64,000 nt of DNA, taken from the NCBI GenBank assembly GCA_001661245.1, contig KV454018.1, forward strand, positions 873,271 through 937,270. The letters are read 5' to 3'. The notes under the pieces are model-generated. The model worked only from the letters and a program-made list of their open reading frames with translations. It did not search any database and was not told the origin of the DNA. A program made the position numbers and the translations under genes. This DNA comes from Pachysolen tannophilus NRRL Y-2460. Taxonomy: Eukaryota; Ascomycota; Pichiomycetes; Alaninales; Pachysolenaceae. Numbering within the stretch: position 1 is the first letter of the stretch; each line of letters starts with the position of its first letter. Shown piece after piece: positions 47,601 to 55,693 of the stretch.

Positions 47601-49026
47601 CTTTGCTAAAATTTTTAGGGGCTTCATAATAAGTATAAATGATAGCTAAAGAACAAAATAAAAAGTTTTTATAATTAGGAAGAGAAATGGACGTAAATCG
47701 AGTTAAATTTGCCAACTCTTTGACAGCAAAAGTAGCTTTATTTAAAGCAGTAGAATATTCTTTCAAATGAATATAATAACTGATTATAATTCTAGAAGCT
47801 AATAAAGAATCCTGGGCTTTCTCGAAGCCAATAACCATTAATGATAAAACTTGGTCTGCAGATAACTTTATACTAGCTTTATTAACTGCATCATCCTCTT
47901 CTTTCAAAATCCCAATTTCCAGTCCATCAACTTCTTCATCTTGATTAGATGATTCGACTACTACTTTCAGTTTTTCTGAGTTAATAGTATTGGTGCTTAA
48001 TAATTCTTCAACTTTTTCACGAGGAAATGGAGAAATTTCACTATATAAGAATCCATGTAAAACTTTAATGAGACCCAACTTATTGGCATCAAATTTTTTA
48101 ATAAACCAGCATATTTCTTCTAAGTTCATTTCACTTATATTTGAAAAATTAGAGCATATGAGATCAAAATAGAGAGTCCATGCAAATTCAGAAGGATGCT
48201 TTATAACAATCATACCTTTAACTGTATCCAATAATTCTTGTAGTTGTTGATATTTTTCTTCTTCAATTGGATTACATTTCAATACTTCATAATTATAGCG
48301 CAAAAGTAAGTCTTCATATAAATATCTTTTTTCATCATCAGAAGTATAATCTATTAATAGTTTGTATAACTTTGGTAACATAGATTTTGAATATACAACA
48401 TAATTGAGGGAATTCAATTTCAATTGATCTTGTAAAGAGTTATTTAAGGGAAATTTCATGGAAATATCTTTTAAAGCTTTTGATTCTTTTTTATTAGTTA
48501 TATTGATCAACTCAGTTATTGTTGTATCATAAGGTTGAATTAATTCTCCAATTTCTCGTCCTAATTTAGTTGAAGGTAATATAGATTTTAAGAAAACTTC
48601 ATAAAAATTTTCATCTTTATTATGATTATTAAATTTCTTATTATAAATAACAATTTCTTTAGCTAATTCTTGTATTGATTCATCATTAGAAGTGGCGGTT
48701 AAAACATCAAGATATTGATCTCCAATAAAATGATAAAATTCGGTATAATTATTACTATTCTTATAAATTAAAAATAACCCTTTCCAAGCCAATAAATTCT
48801 TATCATCAATTTCCGTTGCCCTTTGATAAGCTTTTATTGCCTTTGATTGTTCATTAAGTCCATGAAATGCTTTTCCTTTAAAAATATAAGCAAGATAATT
48901 ATTTAAATCTAAATCTAGTACTTGATCAGCTACCTCTATGCATTCTTCTAATTCATTATTAACCAAATGCAGCTTAGCACTTCTTAAAAACTTTTTAACA
49001 TTGTTACCATTATCTGAGTTTGACAT
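44698..49026 (-). CDS. SKI3: Ski complex TPR subunit Ski3
   Basis: Scaffold of the Ski2-Ski3-Ski8 complex that feeds mRNA into the cytoplasmic exosome. 1442 residues, very near the S. cerevisiae length (1432). TPR repeats start at the N-terminus (VKKFLRSAKLHLVNNELEEC, NNYLAYIFKGKAFHGLNEQ, AIKAYQRATEIDDKNLLAWK) and recur through the whole chain (e.g. APSFTSLGLIYKDYHHDE, DVASWSGLGEAYYGSGRFDS, SEFWVGLAISTYFSGN, SLIWSNLATLFLKNHD). The C-terminal end (RQIQRGLFLNQTNLVGYKAL) is family-typical. The last 250 codons are duplicated beyond the gap on the left. Confidence 0.95.
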   Translation of the reverse strand: MSNSDNGNNVKKFLRSAKLHLVNNELEECIEVADQVLDLDLNNYLAYIFKGKAFHGLNEQSKAIKAYQRATEIDDKNLLAWKGLFLIYKNSNNYTEFYHFIGDQYLDVLTATSNDESIQELAKEIVIYNKKFNNHNKDENFYEVFLKSILPSTKLGREIGELIQPYDTTITELINITNKKESKALKDISMKFPLNNSLQDQLKLNSLNYVVYSKSMLPKLYKLLIDYTSDDEKRYLYEDLLLRYNYEVLKCNPIEEEKYQQLQELLDTVKGMIVIKHPSEFAWTLYFDLICSNFSNISEMNLEEICWFIKKFDANKLGLIKVLHGFLYSEISPFPREKVEELLSTNTINSEKLKVVVESSNQDEEVDGLEIGILKEEDDAVNKASIKLSADQVLSLMVIGFEKAQDSLLASRIIISYYIHLKEYSTALNKATFAVKELANLTRFTSISLPNYKNFLFCSLAIIYTYYEAPKNFSKALELYERVLKEIPSSTSAKIGKGLILIERGDLQNAKSLLEQVIAEKDDIEAKLELGWCQVKLNEFEEGRSLLNEVLSKIEISDSVTSEKRSLIMWRLAESYIQELKSNDNVSQITELVEKAYKYLIASIKHSKTYAPSFTSLGLIYKDYHHDENRSIKCFYKAFELDSSQILAAKNLVSYYADRQDWSICEILCQRVLSNDNSRRLLKSQDSEDLNWPHRILGISYLQQQKDSSSIEFFQNSIRLKKDDVASWSGLGEAYYGSGRFDSALKVFEHSINILRNTKTEEELLKNHWYLFYMLSLVQLQIGDFQSSIENLYKLLSYNGSDIPIITALFEILTEQAQDYILDGFIGRAINCCTTAIEVMYNNIQNPELIKSQRLWKSLTQIINIYLNTQTKLNQINLSQISSIINQVDSTILIGEYFGDNILKEESQEEGNLVHVLTGFLLKCSVNALVTMSENSSRSLRASLFYNLGLAYLYSFQHDRTVPLKIHYSIKCFKKAIQLEAINSEFWVGLAISTYFSGNPKISQHCFIKAISLSPKDSLIWSNLATLFLKNHDLELSKEAFQRVETISPESSNGWLGSALVDEISGNLENSWKFYTHGFTLSNGRSSIGQLLYGNAIIQKHIGIHGNMENLEQVQELSIANFALNNYLIKFPEDKFALNIFLIVLERLEDREKGIKLASQLCDILESKYEKTEDDYTLVGFARAKATLARFHLSNKDYAAALENSEFALDILEGSADESNEEVMKIILSARVVIGLCHFFTDGFEQSLEQFRLILTYQELNGSEEDKSVLEKLIILISQVLYTYDKEDTKTAAVDQLFTYIENHGSSLLVALTMGAISLVENLDDVLPAVLDDLKNLNLEYLISDTHRSVPFQINEINKRLRKNPESNKPWQRSALMFPNDYKTWENLDDRLTLEVTSKTSKTSTEVLSKSLIKCGTLRQIQRGLFLNQTNLVGYKALKAFF

Positions 49027-49293
49027 TCTATAAGCCTAATATCATATATAGCTTGATCAATTCAATAAACAGTAGATCAATTGGTATATATATATATATA
49101 TATAAGATATAATTAATTTTAATAACCTATTTAAATTACACACTACTCTTCCTTATATTTAAATATGAATAATTAAGACAATTTTATCTATAAAAGACAT
49201 AAATAAACGTAGATTTTTTTGATTTGTTTTAATTTTTTAATTTTTTTAAATTCCTTTATACTATACATGAAAGGTATATATATATTAGAGATC

Positions 49294-49980
49294 TTAACGA
49301 TTTGATTTAGCAACACGTTCCAATTCATCCTTCTTCTTAATAGCATATGATGTTGAAGAACCTTTAGCAGCGTTAATTAATTCTTCAGCTAAACATTCTG
49401 CAATGGTTTTAATATTTCTGAAGGCAGATTCTCTAGCACCAGTGGTTAATAAAGAAATAGCTTGGTTTACTCTTCTTAATGGGGAAACATCAACAGCTTG
49501 TCTTCTAACAGTACCTGAAGAACCAATTCTAGTAGAATCTTCTCTTGGACCAGTGTTAACAATAGCATCAACAACAACTTGTAATGGGTTTGAGTCGGTC
49601 AAGACATGGATGATTTCTAAAGCGTGTTTAACGATTCTAACAGCCTTTAATTTCTTACCATTATTTCTACCATTCATCATTAATGAGTTGGTTAATCTTT
49701 CAATGATTGGACATTGAGATTTTCTAAATCTCTTGGCAGCATATCTACCAGCAGTGTGGGAAACAAAGACTGGTTGTCTGATTTGAATGTAATCAGTCAA
49801 GGAAATATCCTTAACGGTAACATCTTGGAAAGACCATTTGTTGAATAATTTAACTTCTTGAGCACCAACTTGAATTTCAGCTGGGATTGGAGTAGCCAAC
49901 TCAACAAATTTAATTTCAACTGGCTTAGAGATGATTTCTTCTTCGTATTGTTCTTCAACTGTGTTTTCAACGTCAGACAT
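49294..49980 (-). CDS. RPS5: 40S ribosomal protein S5 (uS7)
   Basis: uS7 in the small-subunit head, at the E site. 228 residues. Blocks: [96 protein letters not shown] and the invariant end [18 protein letters not shown]. No intron. Codon use is strongly biased (AGA, GTT, TTG, no CTG), as expected for high expression. The upstream region carries a Tbf1-type box. Confidence 0.98.
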   Translation of the reverse strand: MSDVENTVEEQYEEEIISKPVEIKFVELATPIPAEIQVGAQEVKLFNKWSFQDVTVKDISLTDYIQIRQPVFVSHTAGRYAAKRFRKSQCPIIERLTNSLMMNGRNNGKKLKAVRIVKHALEIIHVLTDSNPLQVVVDAIVNTGPREDSTRIGSSGTVRRQAVDVSPLRRVNQAISLLTTGARESAFRNIKTIAECLAEELINAAKGSSTSYAIKKKDELERVAKSNR

Positions 49981-50873
49981 TTTTGAATCGATAATAATGA
50001 ATATATCAAAATGAAATAAATAAATAAAAAAAAAATTTAAAATTTAATTAATATCAATCAATCTAGTATCATTGGGAAACGGTATTTAGAAAAGAGAAAA
50101 AAAAAAAAAAAATTGAAGTGAAAAACTTTTTGAAGTTGACTTTCCTAATTGGGTTATTCGGGAACTTCATCAAAAATTCACACTACTTCTGTTTTGGGAA
50201 ATACATTTGTGACTTTGTTTTTTTTTTTTTTTTAAATTATTTCACACAAACCCGATTTACAAATTAGGGCTTTTTGACCTTTACCTAAAAAATTGAAAAA
50301 ACTGAAAAAATGAAAAAGTAGTTAATTCCGCTTATCCCCTTTTCCGCAGTAAATTGCTTCTGGATGATGCACTACTTTAGTAAATCATTATATGCACAAA
50401 TAAATAAGTAAATGTATGTTTGTATGTATGTATGTATGAATGTATGTGATTCAAACTGACTGGACTGGACAGGCTTTGTAAGAAAACTCATTTACCAAGA
50501 GATTGGCAAATAAGAGTTAAAAGCAATAAGTGAGAGAAATACATTTTTTAATATTTAACATTGTTCATGCTAAATAAAAACACAAATATCTTGGAATCAC
50601 CGGTAATTTAGTGAGTGAGGGATTACATATTCATCGTTTAAAAAATAGTGGAGTGGACTTAGATCTAAGTCGGAGCAAAGCGTCTTTATTTTGCGGGGTA
50701 AAAATTAAAAACTGATCATTACCATAATATACTATGTAATAACATATATATAAATATATAAATGATTTATTAATTGACTTTGTTGTTTTCAAAGAATGAT
50801 AGTATTTTTTTTTTTAATTTCTTTGATAATTTTTTAATTAAGGTTTATTTATTCAAATTTTGGGATTTTAAAA
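49981..50873. promoter_or_regulatory. Divergent RPS5 / Yat2-like promoter region
   Basis: Holds A and T tracts (50097-50112, 50218-50233), a Tbf1-type box at 50264-50271 and a (TATG)n microsatellite at 50412-50447. The right half is AT-rich leader of the acyltransferase gene. No gene seen. Confidence 0.5.
50264..50271 (-). promoter_or_regulatory. Tbf1-type site (AGCCCTAA) before RPS5
   Basis: TTAGGGCT on the plus strand is AGCCCTAA on the RPS5 strand, an exact match to ARCCCTAA, 284 bases upstream of the start. In Candida albicans and other non-Saccharomyces yeasts Tbf1 drives ribosomal protein genes, so the site is plausible here. It is an eight-base match only. Confidence 0.45.
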
Positions 50874-53213
50874 ATGACAACTTTTGCAAATGAACCAAAT
50901 TTAGAACGGTTACCTGTTCCAAGTTTAGAATCTACAGCAGAACAATTATTAAGCGCCCTTAGACCATTAATTCCACTGTCTAATTATAATAAATTATTAA
51001 ATGATTCTATAAAATTTTTAAATAGTAAGAATGTTAAATTTTTACAAAAACATTTATTGAAAAGTTATGATGAAAATGATTGTTATCTTGATGGTAAAGG
51101 AATATCATTAGCAACTCCAGGAATTTATGGTGAATTATTTGGGAAAACTTTACCTAGAAACCCCTTTTTTATCTTGGAAGATGATCCATTAACAGGAACT
51201 TCACAATCACCAACTCAAACTTTTAGAGCTGCAGTATTAGTAACTTCAACTTTAAGATTTATATGTTCATTAAGAAAAGAAAGTATATCACCAGATTTTA
51301 CTCCAAATTCTTCAAAACCTTTAACAATGACAAATTATAAAAAATTGTTTGGAACTTCAAGAATTCCAATTTTAAAAGAAAATGGTAATGGTTCAAATGA
51401 TATTGGAGTTGGTTTACATAAAAATCCAAATTCAAAAAATATTATAATTTTATCAAGTGGACAATTTTATTCATTACAAGTTTTAAATGAAAAAAATGAA
51501 TTATTTTTTACAAAACATGAATTAGCAGAAATTTTTGATTCTATAATTCAAGATTCTGAAAGTTTAAATCTATTGGATATAAATAAGATTGCTATAGGAT
51601 CTATAAGTACAGAATCAAAAAATTCATGGAGGCAGGCAAGATTAAGACTTGAAGAAACAAATTCAAATTATTTAAAATTAATTGATGATGCATTATTTGT
51701 ATTATGTTTGGATTCAACTTGTCCAAAAACTGATAATGAGAAAATTGAATGTATTAGTCATGGTTTAAGCAGATTAGATAAACATAACTTCCAAGTAGGA
51801 ACTTGTCTTAACAGATGGTATGATAAATTACAAATTGTTGTTTCTAAAAATTCAGTTGCAGGTTGTATTTGGGAATCAACTTCTTGTGATGCTACCTCTG
51901 TTTTAAGATTTTTCACTGATATATATACAGATTCAGTTTTAAGAGTTGCAAGAAAAATAAATGGTTTAAATTTCACCATGTGGTCTCAAATTAACACTGT
52001 TGATGTTGGATCTGAAAAACCAACTTTTACAAAATTAAATTTTCAATTACCAGTAGATTTATTTAAATCGTTGCATTTAGCAGAGACAAGATTAGCTGAC
52101 TTGATTTCTCAACATGAATATTATTCTTTAACAGTATCTAAATTTGGGAAAAACTTCATCATAAATAAATTGAAATTACCAGCTGATTCTTTGATGCAAT
52201 TAGTATTTCAAATAAGTTATTTTGCTTTATATGGTAAATTATGTGTTACAAATGAATTAATATCTACAAGAAGATTCAAAAATTCTAGAACAGAATTGAT
52301 CAGTGTTCAATCAGAAGCTGTATTACAATGTTGTCAATCTTTTATTAACTCATCTACATTATCACAAAAATGGTCAGATTTGAAAGCAGCATGTTATGAA
52401 CATTCATCTAAAGTCAAAAAGGCAAGTCATGGACATGGTTTTGAAAGACATTTGAGTGCGTTACGTTCTGCTTATCAACAAAGAAATATATTGAATAGTA
52501 TTGGTGGTAATGAGTTGCCTCAAATAGAAGAAGTTGAACCTCCATTGATCTTTGATCCTTCGGTAGATTTAATTTACAATACAGAAATTTTGATTGCAAA
52601 CTGTGGTAATCCAGCTTTACATTTATTTGGTGTAACTCCAGCTATTACAAATGGTTTTGGTATTGGGTATATTATTAAGGAAAATCAAGTACAAATAGTT
52701 GCTTCCAGTCAATGGAGACAAACTGAAAGATTTTTGAAAACTGTAGAATCAGTTATAACTAGAATAAAACATTACTCGAGAGAAATTTATCTGGCTGAAG
52801 GTCATATTACTTCTTCCAAAATTGGAGGTTCAAGAGCTAGAGAATTAGAATTTGAATCTTATACTAGATCCCCATTGAAGCATTCAAATGGTTCAATAAT
52901 TCAATCATTGCCGATGGAGCTAATAAAATCGAATAATAGTGCATTCAATAATAGTAGTTCCAAATCTGTTGATAATGATACAAATTTCATACTTGGTGGT
53001 TATGACTATTTTGATGTTCATGCTTTACTGTCAAGATCAAATAACATGACCAGAGCTAATTCAGGATTTCAAAGCAGAGAGTACAGTTCTACTAACATTA
53101 CAGATATATATCGATTAGAAGATGAAAGTAGGGATAACGTTTTAAGAAGAAGAGAATTTATTGACCATAATGGATCTATTGGTAGAAAAGTAGAGCTAAA
53201 AGAAGATGATTAA
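50874..53213 (+). CDS. Carnitine acyltransferase, Yat2-like, without the usual catalytic His
   Basis: 779 residues of the carnitine/choline acyltransferase family; cytosolic carnitine acetyltransferases move acetyl units to mitochondria during growth on acetate or fatty acids. Family blocks: LPVPSLESTAEQLLSALRPL near the start, PRNPFFILEDD, GSISTESKNSWRQARLRL, the helix VLRFFTDIYTDSVLRVAR and TRRFKNSRTELISVQSEAV. At residues 330-341 the chain reads GCIWESTSCDAT where catalytic members have GxxxEHSxxDGT: the His is Ser335 and the Gly is Ala340, while the Asp stays. There is no signal or peroxisomal C-terminus. The last 130 residues are Ser/Asn-rich and poorly conserved. No presequence is apparent. 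Closest call is Yat2 (CTN1 in Candida). Confidence 0.8.
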   Translation: MTTFANEPNLERLPVPSLESTAEQLLSALRPLIPLSNYNKLLNDSIKFLNSKNVKFLQKHLLKSYDENDCYLDGKGISLATPGIYGELFGKTLPRNPFFILEDDPLTGTSQSPTQTFRAAVLVTSTLRFICSLRKESISPDFTPNSSKPLTMTNYKKLFGTSRIPILKENGNGSNDIGVGLHKNPNSKNIIILSSGQFYSLQVLNEKNELFFTKHELAEIFDSIIQDSESLNLLDINKIAIGSISTESKNSWRQARLRLEETNSNYLKLIDDALFVLCLDSTCPKTDNEKIECISHGLSRLDKHNFQVGTCLNRWYDKLQIVVSKNSVAGCIWESTSCDATSVLRFFTDIYTDSVLRVARKINGLNFTMWSQINTVDVGSEKPTFTKLNFQLPVDLFKSLHLAETRLADLISQHEYYSLTVSKFGKNFIINKLKLPADSLMQLVFQISYFALYGKLCVTNELISTRRFKNSRTELISVQSEAVLQCCQSFINSSTLSQKWSDLKAACYEHSSKVKKASHGHGFERHLSALRSAYQQRNILNSIGGNELPQIEEVEPPLIFDPSVDLIYNTEILIANCGNPALHLFGVTPAITNGFGIGYIIKENQVQIVASSQWRQTERFLKTVESVITRIKHYSREIYLAEGHITSSKIGGSRARELEFESYTRSPLKHSNGSIIQSLPMELIKSNNSAFNNSSSKSVDNDTNFILGGYDYFDVHALLSRSNNMTRANSGFQSREYSSTNITDIYRLEDESRDNVLRRREFIDHNGSIGRKVELKEDD

Positions 53214-53260
53214 CAAAATTCTTGATTTTATTCATTGTATGATAAAATTTATTTTTCATA

Positions 53261-53713
53261 ACTAATATCTCCAATGCTATAACTTCCATACCTTCTGCCA
53301 TAATTGCTAAAAGAATTGGGCCTGTTAAGGGAACATTGTTTACTCAATTACCTTCAGCGGTATTCTTTATGCTCATCCCATTGTTGAATTTCAGTTTTGT
53401 AGCTTCAGCAATATCATTGATATTATACTCTTCTATGATGGCAATGGATGTTGTTCCAAGACAAATTTTACTTACTACTTTAATAAATCATCATGAACTA
53501 ACTAAAGTTTTAGGTATTGTGAATATAGGGAAAACCGCAGCAAGATGTTGTGGGCCAGTTTTCACAGGGAAATTAGCTAGTATGGGGAAACTATGGGTTT
53601 GTTATATAATCTCCGGTTTAAGTGTTTTATTAAGCGGAAGCATTTTAGCCATTAATTTCAGAGGTATAGATAAAGTTGTACTTCAACAAAATCGTGTTAG
53701 AAGGAGAGTTTGA
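53261..53713 (+). CDS. MFS transporter, C-terminal third (orientation reversed)
   Basis: 150 codons that continue the major facilitator protein whose first part is on the minus strand at 53867-54820. The homologous run starts TNISNAITSIPSAIIAKRIG, the usual loop between late spans, followed by three to four hydrophobic spans and a basic end (VLQQNRVRRRV). No in-frame ATG precedes the run, so it cannot stand as a gene alone. The Yat2-like gene ends only 47 bases upstream. Confidence 0.85.
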   Translation, partial: TNISNAITSIPSAIIAKRIGPVKGTLFTQLPSAVFFMLIPLLNFSFVASAISLILYSSMMAMDVVPRQILLTTLINHHELTKVLGIVNIGKTAARCCGPVFTGKLASMGKLWVCYIISGLSVLLSGSILAINFRGIDKVVLQQNRVRRRV

Positions 53714-53866
53714 TAATTAAAGCTTTTCAATTAATACCCGCATTTTTTCTTTTTTTTTTTTTTTTTTCTTTTTCTTTCTTTCTTTCTTTTCTTTTGCTTT
53801 ATCGTTATCTTTTTTCTGGCTCTCTATATTGCTAGCTTGTTTATATATATCATTAAAATATAAGTA
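53261..53866. other. Inverted segment splitting the MFS gene (about 606 bp)
   Basis: Contains the C-terminal third of the transporter and its 3' flank (pyrimidine tract 53745-53795). ATA at 53258-53260 and TAT at 53867-53869 are the only inverted repeat at the ends. Rejoined in the opposite sense, LGILYSI is followed by TNISNA in frame, giving 468 residues with no base lost. Confidence 0.8.
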
Positions 53867-54820
53867 TATACTGTATAAAATACCTAATACAAAAGCTGTG
53901 ACACCAAAGGAAACTTTGAAATAATAAACTACCCATGCTGAAGTCATAAATCCATATCCAAATGAATCTATCATAAATATAACTAACAACTTAGATAAAA
54001 TATTTTGAGTTTGATGAGATAACCCAGTCCACGTACTTGTATTTAATATATCTTGCCTCATTTCATCATCTTCTTCTTCGTAGTCATATTCACGTACTGA
54101 ACCATGTAATCCTTCCAATAATGGATCACTATCACTACTAGAGGTATTTCTTTCTTGTATATCTTGTTCCAAACAATGAGTTGAACGATATGTAACTTCA
54201 CAATTTTCTGATAAATATAGCATCAAAATAAATTTTGTGAAAGCGAGTAGAGTATAACCTACAAATACAGATTTATAACAAGTCAATAATTGCCAACCTT
54301 GCTTTCTGTTCAAATAATCAATCATAAAACCTGTAACTATTGAGCCAAATGCTGAACCCATTGTTGAAAGTAAACCATGAATAGCGTAAACTTCAGGCCT
54401 AAGATCCAAAGGTGCTAATTGTGCTATTGAAGCTTCTTCAACTGATTTAAAAGGACCAGTTTCGTCTCCAGAAGGTGAAATGACACCCACAATTGCAGCA
54501 AATAACAAAATTATGAAATTATCGATTGGTGAGGCAAATATTATACCACTTATCATCATCAACAATGTTCCTATGATCATAACATTTTTCCTTCCTATCT
54601 TATCACCATACCAAGTGAGATTATACGAAATTGCCGAATCTCCAAGTAAACTCAACGTCATAAATAGTCCAATATTGGATTCAGATATGTTCAAACTTTT
54701 CAAATATAATGTCAATATTTGGTTTGTCAGACCATAAGAAGTCAACCTGATAAACACAGAAGCCCATAGTATGCGTATATCACTGGATGAGCTTTGAAGT
54801 GTCTCCACAATATGAACCAT
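53867..54820 (-). CDS. MFS transporter, N-terminal two thirds
   Basis: 318 codons of a major facilitator: LTSYGLTNQILTLYLKSLN (span 1), DSAISYNLTWYGDKIGRKNV (the conserved D-R-x-G-R type loop), FIILLFAAIVGVISPSGDET with GPFKSVEEASIAQL, and an acidic central loop (about 215-245) between spans 6 and 7. The run ends LGILYSI; reading on gives about 50 codons of lysine-rich read-through to a stop at 53717. It resembles the Ycr023c-like fungal carriers with the SGDETGPFKS motif; the substrate is unknown. It has lost spans 9-12, now on the other strand. Confidence 0.85.
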
Positions 54821-55693
54821 TACAGAAGCATCTATATTCCCAAATATTCACTTTATTTTCTATTTCTTACTTTAAAAATATCAACTACAATCCATCAGAG
54901 GAATTATCTCTTTACCTTCATCCAGAGTTAGCAGTTAAAGCCGTCTTATTAAAGTCGCTTTTTTTCACAAAAGATTTCTCGCTTAATTTTTTTTTTTTTT
55001 CTTTTTTTTCACAAAAAGCGTAAACCCCGAAAATGAAAACGGCTGCGACCCCACTTGATGATGGAAAAGATGAAATACAACGACAATACGATGATGAGTA
55101 TTTAATATCATAGAAGATTACGTTATTTTATCTTTGGACAGAACATTGTCGTCAGATTAAGCATTACCCAAGAGATTCTATTTATGACTAATCGTTACAA
55201 ATTTTCAAAATAAATTGAAAAGTAAAGTAAAGTAAAGTAAAGTAAAAAAAAAAAAAAAAAGAAAAAAANNNNNNNNNNNNNNNNNNNNNNNNNNNNNNNN
55301 NNNNNNNNNNNNNNNNNNNNNNNNNNNNNNNNNNNNNNNNNNNNNNNNNNNNNNNNNNNNNNNNNNNNNNNNNNNNNNNNNNNNNNNNNNNNNNNNNNNN
55401 NNNNNNNNNNNNNNNNNNNNNNNNNNNNNNNNNNNNNNNNNNNNNNNNNNNNNNNNNNNNNNNNNNNNNNNNNNNNNNNNNNNNNNNNNNNNNNNNNNNN
55501 NNNNNNNNNNNNNNNNNNNNNNNNNNNNNNNNNNNNNNNNNNNNNNNNNNNNNNNNNNNNNNNNNNNNNNATTAAGCATTACCCAAGAGATTCTATTTAT
55601 GACTAATCGTTACAAATTTTACAAAATAAATTAGAAAAGTAAAGTAAAGTAAAGTAAAAGTAAAAAANAAAAAAAAGAAAAAAAGAAAGAAGT
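54821..55693. other. Upstream region of the MFS gene with assembly gap
   Basis: AT-rich leader, then a 302-base N run (55269-55570) with the same roughly 115-base sequence on both sides (55156-55268 and 55571-55690, small indels, AAAGT repeats). The LEU3 stop follows at once. No gene is seen in the known bases. Confidence 0.7.
55269..55570. other. Assembly gap (302 N)
   Basis: Unknown bases between two copies of the same flank. A further single N is at 55668. The true sequence may be much shorter. Confidence 0.98.
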
